From: Deltaproteobacteria bacterium
GTDB taxonomy: Bacteria > Desulfobacterota > BSN033 > UBA1163
NCBI GenBank assembly: GCA_020059605.1
Contig: JAGVBT010000074.1
Location: forward strand, 1 to 64,000
Length of the DNA stretch: 64,000 nucleotides
Reading direction: 5' to 3'
Position numbers and translations under genes: made by a program. Numbering within the stretch: the first letter of the stretch is position 1; the number at the start of each line of letters is the position of its first letter. This document shows, in pieces, positions 18,908 through 28,224 of this stretch. Below the pieces are notes generated by a model. It searched no databases. It had not been told where the DNA came from and saw nothing but the letters and a program-made list of their open reading frames with translations.

Positions 18908-20467
18908 CTATTCCCATTCAATGGTGCTGGGCGGCTTGGAACTGACATCATAGACCACCCGATTCACTTTTTTCACCTCGTTGATGATACGGTTGGACAT
19001 CTGTTCCAGGACCCGGTGAGGAAGCTTCATCCAATCTGCGGTCATGCCATCCAGGCTTTCTACGATTCGGAGGGCGACCACATGTTCATAGGTCCGAAAA
19101 TCCCCCATCACGCCTACGGTCTTGATGGGAAGGAGAATGGCAAAGGATTGCCACACCCGGTTCATGGGATCATTCTTGCTTATTTCTTCCATGACGATCT
19201 CATCCGCATCCCTTAAAATCTCCAGCCTTTCCTTATTGACTTCCCCGATGATCCGGATGGCAAGTCCTGGACCCGGAAAGGGCTGCCGGTGGATTACCTC
19301 GGGTGGGAGGCCCAGCTCTTTTCCAAGCAATCTAACTTCGTCCTTAAACAACTCCCGCAGGGGTTCCACCAGCCTCAGCCTCATCTTCCTTGGCAACCCT
19401 CCGACATTATGGTGGCTTTTGATCGTGGCGGAGGGACCCTTCCAGGAAACGCTTTCGACCACATCGGGATACAGGGTCCCCTGGGCCAGGAAGTCCACTT
19501 TGCCGATTTTCCGCGCCTCCCTTTCGAAAATGGCAATGAACTCCTTTCCGATCTTCTTCCTTTTTTCTTCCGGATCGGTCACTCCCTGGAGCTGTTTCAG
19601 AAAACGTTTCTCTTCATCGACATGGATGAGCGGGATATGGAACCGGTGGCGGAACAGATCGGCGACCTGAGAGGCCTCATGCCGCCTCAAGAGCCCGTTA
19701 TTCACAAAGACGCAACTCAAGCGGTCCCCGATCACCCGGTGGAGGAGGAGGGCGACGACCGTGGAATCCACCCCTCCGCTCAGGCCGCAGATCACTCTCC
19801 CCGGACCGATCGTTTTCTTCAGAGCTTTTTCGGCCTCCGCAAGAAAAGACCGCATGTCCCAGAGATGACGGCATTCGCAAACCTGGAAGAGAAAATTACG
19901 GATGAGGTCGATCCCCTTATCAGTATGAACCACCTCCGGATGGAACTGAAGCCCATAGATATTTTTCACGGGCTCTTCGATGGCGGCAAAGGCCGTATTG
20001 CTGGAACGGGCGATCGATCGGAATCCCGGAGGCAGCCTCCGGATCTGATCTCCATGGCTCATCCACACCTGAAGCGCACTTCCTTTTTTCCCGATCCCTT
20101 TAAACAGTCTTCCCCCGCGTTCGATCATCAACCTCACTTTTCCGTATTCCCGCTTCTCGGAATGGGCGACCTCCCCTCCCAGAAGGTCTCCGATCAATTG
20201 CATCCCGTAACAGATCCCTAAAACGGGGATCCCCAGCCGCAGGAGCCGGGGATCGCAACGGGGAGATCCTCGCTCATAAACGCTGGAAGGGCCTCCGGAG
20301 AGGATGATTCCCTTCGGCGACAGGGCCCGGATCCTCTCCAAGGGAAAATCGTAGGGCTGGATCTCGCTGTAGATCCGGCATTCCCTCACGCGTCGGGCAA
20401 TCAGCTGAGTATATTGAGACCCAAAGTCAAGTATAAGGATCTTATCGAAGATCGATGAACCTTCCAT
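18908..20467 (-). CDS. guaA: GMP synthase (glutamine-hydrolysing)
   Basis: Converts XMP to GMP using glutamine and ATP; 519 residues. The class I amidotransferase domain (about 1-200) shows GGPSSVY, the nucleophile Cys in GICYGMQ, and the His/Glu pair in LQFHPEVVHT. The ATP pyrophosphatase domain has the P-loop SGGVDST, and the dimerisation domain ends with PPSTIEWE. The start at 20467 places MEGSSIFDKILILDFGSQY at the normal N-terminus, with AAGGA 5 bases upstream; an in-frame start at 20530 would overlap the previous gene. It is the last gene of a run guaB-TPR-DUF4388-guaA. Confidence 0.96.
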   Translation of the reverse strand: MEGSSIFDKILILDFGSQYTQLIARRVRECRIYSEIQPYDFPLERIRALSPKGIILSGGPSSVYERGSPRCDPRLLRLGIPVLGICYGMQLIGDLLGGEVAHSEKREYGKVRLMIERGGRLFKGIGKKGSALQVWMSHGDQIRRLPPGFRSIARSSNTAFAAIEEPVKNIYGLQFHPEVVHTDKGIDLIRNFLFQVCECRHLWDMRSFLAEAEKALKKTIGPGRVICGLSGGVDSTVVALLLHRVIGDRLSCVFVNNGLLRRHEASQVADLFRHRFHIPLIHVDEEKRFLKQLQGVTDPEEKRKKIGKEFIAIFEREARKIGKVDFLAQGTLYPDVVESVSWKGPSATIKSHHNVGGLPRKMRLRLVEPLRELFKDEVRLLGKELGLPPEVIHRQPFPGPGLAIRIIGEVNKERLEILRDADEIVMEEISKNDPMNRVWQSFAILLPIKTVGVMGDFRTYEHVVALRIVESLDGMTADWMKLPHRVLEQMSNRIINEVKKVNRVVYDVSSKPPSTIEWE

Positions 20468-20526
20468 TTTTTTCCTTCGGAATGATGAGATGAGGGAGGC
20501 GCGCAAAAAACCTGGAATGGCTTGCT

Positions 20527-21639
20527 TCAATGCTTCAAAATATATTGCCTGTCTTTTAACTCATATTGATAGGAAACGCCTTTGCGATAGAAAAGGTCGT
20601 TTTTCCGGAGGAGCCGGGCGGCGACCAGATCCTCCAGGTTTCGAGGGTAGGTCCCTTTCTCCAGATAGAATATTTCAAGAGCGTTCCTGATCCGTTCGAG
20701 TTGAGCCTTTTGGACAAACAGGGCGGGCGCTTCGATGTCGACCCGCTCGATCTTCGAACCCATGAAGAGAGGTAAAAAATTGGGTTTGAAATAGATCAGA
20801 AAGAGGAAGAGGAAGATGAAAAAAGCCCCGTAATAGACGAAGGGAAGCGCCTCCCTGAAATTGATCATCTTCACCTTCTTGACCAGGCTTGGGGTTTGGA
20901 CGCCGGAGACCTCGATGAAACCCATCTCCATGAGATTAAGCAAGATCTCGCTCGTATTGAACTTCCCCAGGAGGCTTCGGTCGATGATCTCCTGCACCGT
21001 CCGGGTCCCATCGATCAGGTTGTGGATCAATTCCTGCTCGGAGGTTAATTTTTCTCTCATCAGTCTCTGGGGAGACAGGGCGCCTCCGGATTTTAACTCG
21101 GTTCCGAGCGCTCTTCGAAAGACCAGGTGCGGAGAAAAGATCTTTTTTTCGATCTCCGACCATTCATCGACCATCCGGAGAATATTCAGCAGCACCTGTT
21201 CGGTGCTGAGGGCAAACGGAATTTTTTGATAGCTTTCAACCAGTTTGAGATCGAAGTTGAAAATCCCGTCCTCCCACCAGAATAATTCGTAGATGGTCTC
21301 ATAGGTCTGGGTCGTGATCACCTTGAGGATATCCTCTTTTGTCAGCAACCCGAGTTCGACAAGGATTTCTCCCAAATATTTGAGGGTTTCTTTCTGCACC
21401 TTGAGGACTCTTTCGAGCTGTTCTTCCGTGATCAGCCGGGCCTTGACCAGGATCTCGCCGATGAGGTCCTTCTTCCCCCGGTAATTGGAGTAAACATGGA
21501 CGATCATGCCGTCGACAAAAGAAATCTCTGCCAGATTCTTTCCGCGGCGTATCTTTAAGACTCCTGTTTTGAGCTGCTGCCCGATGAGCTGGATGATCTC
21601 CGTGATGCTGAAATCTTTCAGTGTCCCTTGAAGAGCCAT
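20527..21639 (-). CDS. DUF4388 (PATAN-like) domain membrane protein
   Basis: Protein of 370 residues. The N-terminal DUF4388 domain (about 1-100; GTLKDFSITEIIQLIGQQLK, GVLKIRRG, GEILV) is common in deltaproteobacterial and cyanobacterial signalling proteins. It is followed by a second helical segment with GEILVELGLLTKEDIL, as in the MshEN family. A single transmembrane segment lies near 270-290 (FVYYGAFFIFLFLFLIYF). The C-terminal tail (RNALEIFYLEKGTYPRNLEDL) resembles the exposed domain of GspG-like pseudopilins. AGGAG precedes the ATG by 7 bases. It starts 12 bp after the TPR gene stop. The function is unknown. Confidence 0.75.
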   Translation of the reverse strand: MALQGTLKDFSITEIIQLIGQQLKTGVLKIRRGKNLAEISFVDGMIVHVYSNYRGKKDLIGEILVKARLITEEQLERVLKVQKETLKYLGEILVELGLLTKEDILKVITTQTYETIYELFWWEDGIFNFDLKLVESYQKIPFALSTEQVLLNILRMVDEWSEIEKKIFSPHLVFRRALGTELKSGGALSPQRLMREKLTSEQELIHNLIDGTRTVQEIIDRSLLGKFNTSEILLNLMEMGFIEVSGVQTPSLVKKVKMINFREALPFVYYGAFFIFLFLFLIYFKPNFLPLFMGSKIERVDIEAPALFVQKAQLERIRNALEIFYLEKGTYPRNLEDLVAARLLRKNDLFYRKGVSYQYELKDRQYILKH

Positions 21640-21651
21640 CAATTTCTCCTC

Positions 21652-23589
21652 TTATTTGGGAATCTCAAACTGCGGCTTCTGTCGCCGGATCCGCCGGAAG
21701 GAAAAGAAGTAAAAAAGGAGGAAGAGGCCTCCCCAGACAAAGAGCCTTCCGGGGGGAGAAAACACCCCGAAACCGGAATCCGGAAGGATACCATTCCAGA
21801 ACAAGAACCGTAAAACAAAGACGAAGAAAACGGAGAGAAGAAAAAGTCCCTTTAACGGACGCCCTCTCCACAGGTCTCCGAATCCGATGAGAAAGTAGGA
21901 GAGGATTTTCCCCGTCAGGAAGTCCTGTTTTTGAAACTGGGCGGCCTGAAGGGCCTTCTTCTGCCCGATCTTCGGATGAAGCTTCTCCCTCTGGACAAAA
22001 AGGCGAAAACAATTAAAACAAATGAATTTCTGGTCGGGGGTGTCCTCGGCGCTTAAATAGAACCGGTGGGTTCCGCTTCCGCACATCGGACACCGCGTGA
22101 GGAAACGCTTCGATCGCGTATATCGCGACATCCCGATGATAAGAGCTAAGAAAAGGATGGGCGCCAGCAGGGGAGCGGCGGAGGGAATCCTTTCAAACCA
22201 GGCCTTAAAGAGACGGAACAGCAGTCCCTCCTTTCCGATGAACTGGTCTAAAAACCTGTTCCGGAGCATCCCGGCCGTCAGGGTTTCATCGATGACCATC
22301 CGATTAATGTTGGAAGAATCGATCTTCGAATAATACTGGACCAGTGCGGGGGCGAGTTTCCTTGCCTTCTCGAAGGCCCGGTCCGACTTTCCCGAGAGAA
22401 AGGTCTCCTGCGAATAGGCCCGGTAGAGATTGTAATGATAGGCCCCTTTCTCCGGGCGAAGATCGACGGCCCGTTGATAGGCATCGATGGCCGCCGGAAT
22501 CTGTTTTTGGGCAAGATAGACATTCCCCAGATTGGAAAAGGCTTCGCTCATATCGGGATCACGGTCAATCGCTCTCCGGTAAAAATCCTCCGCCTGCGCA
22601 TAGCGTGCCTTCTTTTTTTCGATCAGCCCCAGAGTAAAGAGAACCTCCGGATCATCGGTTTTGGAGAGCGCCCAGGCTTTCAGGTTATCCTCCGTGCTCC
22701 TCTCCCAGTTTTCATGGTTGGCCTTATGCATCTCCAGGATGATTTCCGAAGCGGCCCCGTCCAAAAAAGAGGAGGCCGTGCGAAGGAAGAAGGGAAGGTA
22801 GACCAAGGCAATGAGAAAGACGACGACGAACCGCCTCTCCCGGTCCCCCAGGTAGCCCCATAGCAGGACGGACCAGAAGAGAATGGCCCACAAGAGATCA
22901 AGTCGCAGAAACAATGGAAGGAGCAGAATGAAGACTTTCAGCCCGTTGACGAAAAGGACGGAGACCTCCTGGGTCAGGTTTCTCCGGATATCGGAGAAAT
23001 AGAGGCGGGCATGTCTCCAGAGGATGACGATTCCGAAAATGAGGAAAGCCATCAGGATGGCATTGGAGAGTATGTAGAAAAAATGGTAAAAGAGGTTCAG
23101 TGAAGTGGGATAATGGCGGAAGGCCGCTTGGCACCCTTTCAGGATTTCGGGCAGAACCCGGCCGAGCTGCAACGGGCTCTGCTTCCAGAGCGCCCATGCC
23201 AGTTCGTAATAGGGCCGGGGAAGGTCGGGCGAGAGGCGGACGGCATAATCCGCCAGTTCAACAGCCCGATCCGGGTCCCCCGCCTCCCGGGCTCTTTTGG
23301 CATCCCGGATCAGCGACAGGGAAAGGATCGGGAGATTTCGGATCCCCTTGTCCAATTTCAGTTGATGGAGTTGATCCAGATCCTTTCTCTCAAGCGAAAG
23401 GGGTTTGCCCTCCGCCAGCTTCTGAACCGCCCCCAACCGTTTCAAATCCAGGGTCTGCTCTGCCGCGGAAGAAGTTTCCGTGGAAAAGAACTCCCTGGAT
23501 AGAGGAAGCATCTTCTTTCGCGCCGGAAAACCCAGATAGTAAGCCAGGGAGAGAATGATGAGGAGAAAGAGCAATATGATCTTTTTCAA
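21652..23589 (-). CDS. TPR and zinc-ribbon membrane protein
   Basis: Uncharacterised protein of 645 residues. It has an N-terminal membrane anchor (ILLFLLIILSLAYYLGF), an amphipathic region, several transmembrane helices at about 175-290, then TPR repeats at about 310-420 (SEAFSNLGNVYLAQKQIPAA, IDAYQRAVDLRPEKGAYHYN). Another membrane helix follows, then a zinc-ribbon with two CxxC pairs (RCPMCG and FICFNCF), and two C-terminal helices. The layout suggests a membrane scaffold. It sits between guaB (92-bp gap) and the DUF4388 gene (12 bp), and is probably cotranscribed with both. Confidence 0.75.
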   Translation of the reverse strand: MKKIILLFLLIILSLAYYLGFPARKKMLPLSREFFSTETSSAAEQTLDLKRLGAVQKLAEGKPLSLERKDLDQLHQLKLDKGIRNLPILSLSLIRDAKRAREAGDPDRAVELADYAVRLSPDLPRPYYELAWALWKQSPLQLGRVLPEILKGCQAAFRHYPTSLNLFYHFFYILSNAILMAFLIFGIVILWRHARLYFSDIRRNLTQEVSVLFVNGLKVFILLLPLFLRLDLLWAILFWSVLLWGYLGDRERRFVVVFLIALVYLPFFLRTASSFLDGAASEIILEMHKANHENWERSTEDNLKAWALSKTDDPEVLFTLGLIEKKKARYAQAEDFYRRAIDRDPDMSEAFSNLGNVYLAQKQIPAAIDAYQRAVDLRPEKGAYHYNLYRAYSQETFLSGKSDRAFEKARKLAPALVQYYSKIDSSNINRMVIDETLTAGMLRNRFLDQFIGKEGLLFRLFKAWFERIPSAAPLLAPILFLALIIGMSRYTRSKRFLTRCPMCGSGTHRFYLSAEDTPDQKFICFNCFRLFVQREKLHPKIGQKKALQAAQFQKQDFLTGKILSYFLIGFGDLWRGRPLKGLFLLSVFFVFVLRFLFWNGILPDSGFGVFSPPGRLFVWGGLFLLFYFFSFRRIRRQKPQFEIPK

Positions 23590-23612
23590 GGCGACCCCTT
23601 CCCCCTTTCCGC

Positions 23613-23679
23613 TCCGTTAGAAAATCCCTTGATCTTACACAGGGACGGGTTGTGTTTAAATCCTGTCCTCTCTAACGGA
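23613..23679. repeat. inverted repeat, CCGTTAGA family
   Basis: Perfect 9-base arms, TCCGTTAGA (23613-23621) and TCTAACGGA (23671-23679), flank about 49 bases containing a smaller imperfect hairpin (CAGGGACGGG against AATCCTGTCC). It lies between guaB and the TPR gene. Related arms occur at 39687-39726 and 53848-53947. Confidence 0.7.
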
Positions 23680-23681
23680 AT

Positions 23682-25151
23682 CTACTCCAGTCGGTAATTT
23701 GGAGCTTCTTTGGTGATAATCACATCATGGACATGGCTCTCTTTCAATCCGGAGGAGGTGATCCGGATGAATCTTGCCCTTCGCCGCATCTCCTCAATAT
23801 TGCCGGCTCCCATATACCCCATGCCGGCCTTGAGTCCTCCGATGAGCTGATGGATGCAGAAAGAGAGGGCTCCTCGATAGGGGACCCTCCCCTCGATCCC
23901 CTCCGGAACCAATTTTGTTTCACTCTCCACATCACCCTGCATATACCGGTCCTTGCTTCCTTCTTTCATCGCCTCCAGAGACCCCATGCCTCGATAAACC
24001 TTATAGCTTCGCCCCTGGTAGAGTACAATTTCTCCCGGGCTTTCGTCCGCACCGGCAAATAGGTTTCCGATCATCACTGAATTGGCGCCGGCGGCGAGGG
24101 CCTTGGTGAGGTCTCCGGAGAACTTAATACCCCCGTCGGCGATGAGCGGAATGTCATATTCCCTCGTCACCTCCGAAACCTCCATGATTGCGGAAAGTTG
24201 TGGGACGCCCACTCCCGCGATAATCCGTGTCGTACAGATCGAACCCGGCCCCACTCCGACCTTGATGCCGTCCACCCCGGCCTTGACCAGATCGAGCATT
24301 GCTTCTCTGGTGGCGATGTTGCCGCCGATCAACTGGCAATCCGGAAAATTTTTCTTAGTATCCCGGATGGCCTCCAGGACATCCTCCGTGTGACCATGGG
24401 CCGTATCGATGACCAGAACATCAAGCCCTGCCCGCAGGAGCGCCTCGGTTCTCTGTTCCCTGTCCTTCCCTGGACCGATGGCCGCTCCCACCCGGAGGCG
24501 GCCATGGGAGTCTTTGCAGGAATTCGGGTATTTTCTCATCTTTTCAATGTCTTTGATCGTAATCAGGCCTTTTAAGTTGTTGGATTCGTCAACCACCAGC
24601 AATTTTTCGATCCTGTTCTTGTGGAGGATCTCCTTGGCCTGTTCAAGCGTCGTCCCCACGGGAACGGTGATGAGACGGTCCTTGGTCATCACTACCGAAA
24701 TTTTTTCATCCAGTCTCTTTTCAAACCTCAAGTCCCGGTTCGTGAGGATGCCGACGAGCTTCCCTTCTTTTGTGATGGGCACTCCCGAAATCCTGTACCG
24801 TCTCATGATCTCCAGGGCTTCATGGATTCGTTGATCGGGATTCATCGTGATTGGGTTGAGGATCATTCCGCTCTCGGATTTCTTCACCTTATCCACTTCC
24901 ATTGCCTGATCGGCGATGGAGAGATTGCGGTGAATGATGCCAATGCCTCCCTCCTGGGCCATTGCAATGGCCGTTCTTGCCTCCGTCACCGTGTCCATTG
25001 CCGCACTGACCAGCGGGATGTTTAACCGGATCTCTCGTGTCAATTGCGAGCTGATATCGACTTCCTTGGGTAAAACCTCGGAATAGCTGGGAACAAGCAA
25101 AACATCATCAAACGTAAGATATTCCGGTATCCGGCGGTCAGGGTTTTCCAT
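23682..25151 (-). CDS. guaB: inosine-5'-monophosphate dehydrogenase
   Basis: Oxidises IMP to XMP with NAD+, the step before GuaA; 489 residues. The N-terminal TIM-barrel part ([17 protein letters not shown]) is interrupted by two CBS domains (about 95-215) and resumes with the substrate loop GPGSICTTR, whose Cys is catalytic. GGIKFSGD and the flap region ([10 protein letters not shown]) are also normal. The ATG follows an A/G-rich stretch ending AGAGG. It heads the four-gene guaB...guaA run. Confidence 0.97.
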   Translation of the reverse strand: MENPDRRIPEYLTFDDVLLVPSYSEVLPKEVDISSQLTREIRLNIPLVSAAMDTVTEARTAIAMAQEGGIGIIHRNLSIADQAMEVDKVKKSESGMILNPITMNPDQRIHEALEIMRRYRISGVPITKEGKLVGILTNRDLRFEKRLDEKISVVMTKDRLITVPVGTTLEQAKEILHKNRIEKLLVVDESNNLKGLITIKDIEKMRKYPNSCKDSHGRLRVGAAIGPGKDREQRTEALLRAGLDVLVIDTAHGHTEDVLEAIRDTKKNFPDCQLIGGNIATREAMLDLVKAGVDGIKVGVGPGSICTTRIIAGVGVPQLSAIMEVSEVTREYDIPLIADGGIKFSGDLTKALAAGANSVMIGNLFAGADESPGEIVLYQGRSYKVYRGMGSLEAMKEGSKDRYMQGDVESETKLVPEGIEGRVPYRGALSFCIHQLIGGLKAGMGYMGAGNIEEMRRRARFIRITSSGLKESHVHDVIITKEAPNYRLE

Positions 25152-25241
25152 CCTCTTTCCTCTTTCCGGGTGCTTGTCACGCCGGGAATTCAGCCGTTGA
25201 GACTCGAAACCGAGCAGGCCATGATTCCCAACGGGGTAAAT

Positions 25242-26963
25242 TTATTTAGATATATCAAACCAATCCCGGTTTGTCAACTCCGATTCCCCATCCGGCGACT
25301 TCGGATTTCCAAGGGATTCAACTTCCCACAATTTTTTCCCCAGGACCTCAAAAAATTTAGAGAGACTTTCGGGCCGGAGGGCCGAGATGGAAACCGCTCC
25401 ATATCTTTTACAGAGCGCCCTCATCTCTTCCGGATCCGCCCTGTCCTCTTTATTAAAGACCAGGAGTCTCGGATGCTCTTCCAATCCCATCTCCAGCAGG
25501 ATTTTCTCGACCGCTTCAATATGGTCCGAGGATCTCGGGCTGCCGGCATCGACCAGGTGAATCAATAGGTCCGAGTCCCTGAGCTCGTCAAAGGTGGGAC
25601 GAAAGGCTCCCGTCAAATCTCTGGGCAGGTCCTTCATGAAACCAACCGTATCAGTAACAACGATCTCCCGACTCCGGTTTTTCATCCGGAGAGGGATCGA
25701 AAACTTTATCCTCCGCGTGGCCGTATCCAGCGTGGCAAAGAGTTGTTCATCCGCTTTGAAATGGCTGCTGGTGAGGAGATTAAAAAGGGTTGACTTCCCC
25801 GCGTTGGTATATCCGATGATGGAGAGGATGGGAATTCCGGCCTTTTTCCGGAGTGCCCTTTGCTGCTCTCTCCTCCGTCCCAACCTTTCCAGTTCCTTTT
25901 CCAGGAGATGAATTCTTTCCCTCACTCTCCGGCGATCGATCTCCAACTTCGTTTCCCCCGGTCCGCGCCCTCCGATCCCCCCGGTCAGCCTTGAGAGGGC
26001 CAATGTTTTCCTGCCAAGGCGCGGAAGGAGGTATTTCAACTGGGCCAGTTCAACCTGGGTTTTACCGTCCCGGGTTTGCGCCCGTTGAGCAAAGATGTCC
26101 AGGATAAGCTGGGTCCGATCAATGACCCTCAGCTCCGTCAGATCAGAGATCGTCGCCATCTGCCCGGGTGTCAGATTCTGATCGAAGATGATCAGGTCCA
26201 CTCCGGATTGCATGCATTTTACCAGCAGTTCTTTTAGCTTCCCCTCTCCCATCAGGGTGGATTGGGAAATATTCTGAGGCCTCTGGATGATCCTCTCGGT
26301 TACCCAAACGCCGCTGGATTCGGCCAGGTCTTTTAACTCCTCCATCGAGTTTTCCAAAACCGCCCTGTTCTCCCGGCTTACCGAGAGGAGGATCGCTCTC
26401 TCCCCGGATCTCCGGGTGGGAAGGACTCTCTGTCCTTTTTGAAATTGATCTTCCAGAGATTGAACCCATCTTAAAAAATCCATATCGATCTGCCTCAGCG
26501 AAGAGGGTGGGTTGATCTCCCACACCCTCTTCTCGGGATTGTCGGGCAGAAGATAGGCGGAGTGGACCGATTCCTGGTCGGTTTTCCCATGGGTTAAAAG
26601 CGCAACCATCATGTCGAGTCTTAAAAGGACAAGGTCGGTTAGATCTTCTTCCGTCAGGGGTTCTCCCTGGAGATGCGTGTGGATCAGCCTCAAACCTCTT
26701 AACCGTGGAATTCCGGTCCGATACCTTGAAAGATCGGGGACCGTTATCCCCCTTTGGTCCCCGACCATGACCATTTCGATCGACCCCCTTCTTCCCACAA
26801 GGATACCAATCTGGCGGCGGATTTCATTCGAAAGATCTATTAGAAGGCGGGCCAACTCAGGCGTGATCATCTTGTTGGGGGGGATTTTTCTCCGGTAGAT
26901 AAATTCAATCCGTTTGACCTGACCGGGTTTTAAACCGAGGGTGTTTCCGAAGACCTTGCTAAT
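25242..26963 (-). CDS. hflX: ribosome-associated GTPase HflX, apparent ATT start
   Basis: HflX GTPase, which splits stalled ribosomes. The N-terminal domain is followed by a helical linker with the family glycine-rich motif (LTGGIGGRGPGETKLEIDRR). The G domain has G1 GYTNAGKSTLFN near 380, G3 DTVGFMKDLP and G4 NKED. The first in-frame ATG (26870) has no ribosome site. Translation upstream stays open for 31 more codons (SKVFGNTLGLKPGQVKRIEF and on), as in related HflX proteins. At its head AAAGGAGG (26969-26976) lies 5 bases before an ATT codon (26961-26963). No ATG, GTG or TTG occurs in frame between the upstream stop (26997) and 26870. I therefore extend to 26963, giving 573 residues. Confidence 0.85.
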   Translation of the reverse strand: MSKVFGNTLGLKPGQVKRIEFIYRRKIPPNKMITPELARLLIDLSNEIRRQIGILVGRRGSIEMVMVGDQRGITVPDLSRYRTGIPRLRGLRLIHTHLQGEPLTEEDLTDLVLLRLDMMVALLTHGKTDQESVHSAYLLPDNPEKRVWEINPPSSLRQIDMDFLRWVQSLEDQFQKGQRVLPTRRSGERAILLSVSRENRAVLENSMEELKDLAESSGVWVTERIIQRPQNISQSTLMGEGKLKELLVKCMQSGVDLIIFDQNLTPGQMATISDLTELRVIDRTQLILDIFAQRAQTRDGKTQVELAQLKYLLPRLGRKTLALSRLTGGIGGRGPGETKLEIDRRRVRERIHLLEKELERLGRRREQQRALRKKAGIPILSIIGYTNAGKSTLFNLLTSSHFKADEQLFATLDTATRRIKFSIPLRMKNRSREIVVTDTVGFMKDLPRDLTGAFRPTFDELRDSDLLIHLVDAGSPRSSDHIEAVEKILLEMGLEEHPRLLVFNKEDRADPEEMRALCKRYGAVSISALRPESLSKFFEVLGKKLWEVESLGNPKSPDGESELTNRDWFDISK

Positions 26964-27046
26964 TGAAACCTCCTTTTTTGTAACCCCCCAATTGAGTCAA
27001 AAATTTGTAACACTTTAGCGGTTTGAAAACCTTTGTAAAATCCCTC

Positions 27047-27210
27047 CCCCGCCTACGCCGAAGCGCCTGCCCTCCGCAAGGCTTCTGGAGGCGGGGCTTC
27101 GCGCAGGCAGGCCACCTCCCTTTGCTCGCCGCGCAAGCGCTGGCGCAGCGGGCTAAAGGGAGGAGATAGGAATTTCCCCTTTTGGCAAAGGGGGATTAAG
27201 GTGGATTTTA
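27047..27210. repeat. composite intergenic palindromes
   Basis: The roughly 430-bp gap before the MBL gene holds no gene. A GC-rich block has nested hairpins: CCTCCCTTT-type and AAAGGGAGG-type arms (27113-27165) around a GCGC-rich centre, and a CGCCTGC/GCAGGC pair before it. This is followed by a C4-T4 / A3-G5 hairpin (27175-27195). The remaining 27211-27387 is AT-rich, with nothing I recognise beyond the MBL ribosome site. Confidence 0.55.
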
Positions 27211-27399
27211 TGATAATTCTTTTTGTCAATTGACTCATGAAACTCATCTTTTCAAAAAGCTAAATTGATACCCTTTTTTTTAAAATTCTAATATGCCCTA
27301 AAAATCAAGTCAACCCTTTGCCAAAAAATAAGAGGGGGTTTGAAATGATCTCATTTTTTATGTTAGTTTTGATGTCATCTTACAATTGGAGGCATCACC

Positions 27400-28155
27400 T
27401 TGCCTGAATTGGTTATTCTCGGATCAGGAACCGGAATTCCCTCCTTGCGAAGGGGGGCCCCGGGCATCCTTCTCATCTCTAAAAACGGGCGGACGGTAAT
27501 CGATAGCGGGTCCGGCGCCATGAGAAACATGCTGAAGGCGGGGATCACCTACCGGGAGATCGACCTTCTCCTCTACACCCACATTCACCCGGACCATACC
27601 GCGGACCTCGTCCCGATTCTCTTCGCGTGTAAATACGGGGATCTCCCGCGGGAAAAGGGGTTGACCTGCGCCGGAGGACCCGGATTCAGGCGCCATTTTA
27701 ATAAGATAAGGAGGCTTTACGGGTCCTGGATCGAACCTGCCACCTACCCTTTGACGATCAAAGAGATCCTTTCAAAACCCCTTCAGTGGGGGGAAATGAA
27801 GGTTTCTTCGAAATCCATGACTCATCTCCCGGGAAGTGTGGGGTATCGAATCGAATGGAGTGACGGGCGTTCGGTTGTCATCTCCGGAGATACGGATGTT
27901 TGTGAAAATATTGTAAGCCTCGCCTCCGGGGCGGACCTCCTCATCCTGGAATGTTCCTTTCCCGATGAGAAAAAAGTGGAAGGTCACCTCACCCCGTCTC
28001 TTGCAGGGAGAATCGCCAGGGAATCCGGATGTCGGAGACTCCTCCTCACCCACCTCTATCCCGTCTGCGATCAATATGACATTGTCCATCAATGCAGGCA
28101 GGTTTATTCAGGCGAAGTCATACTCGGAGAAGACTTGATGAGAATAAAAATTTGA
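27400..28155 (+). CDS. metallo-beta-lactamase fold hydrolase, RNase Z-like
   Basis: MBL-fold protein of 251 residues. It begins MPELVILGSGTGIPSLRRGA, typical of the RNase Z/arylsulfatase branch. The metal site is HIHPDHTAD near residue 62. A second metal Asp lies in ISGDTDVC, with a His in GHLTP and another in LLTHLYPV near the C-terminus. It starts at a TTG with GGAGG 7 bases before. It is shorter than RNase Z (about 305) and lacks a recognisable long exosite arm, so a general phosphodiesterase or other hydrolase is possible. It lies 69 bp before nfeD but a promoter intervenes. Confidence 0.85.
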   Translation: MPELVILGSGTGIPSLRRGAPGILLISKNGRTVIDSGSGAMRNMLKAGITYREIDLLLYTHIHPDHTADLVPILFACKYGDLPREKGLTCAGGPGFRRHFNKIRRLYGSWIEPATYPLTIKEILSKPLQWGEMKVSSKSMTHLPGSVGYRIEWSDGRSVVISGDTDVCENIVSLASGADLLILECSFPDEKKVEGHLTPSLAGRIARESGCRRLLLTHLYPVCDQYDIVHQCRQVYSGEVILGEDLMRIKI

Positions 28156-28172
28156 TTGAAGAGGCGGGGCAT

Positions 28173-28201
28173 TTGACAATCCCATCTTTTTAGGATAAAA
28201 G
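28173..28201 (+). promoter_or_regulatory. putative sigma-70 promoter of nfeD-slipin
   Basis: A perfect TTGACA at 28173-28178 is followed after 17 bases by TAAAAG at 28196-28201. It lies just upstream of the AAAGGAG ribosome site of nfeD. Confidence 0.5.
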
Positions 28202-28224
28202 GATTAGTTACAAAGGAGAACGAC

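Noticed and set aside
19289-20221. 310-codon plus-strand open frame
   Set aside because: Antisense to guaA, no recognisable domain.
27053-27247. 64-codon minus-strand frame
   Set aside because: It lies wholly in a palindromic repeat block.
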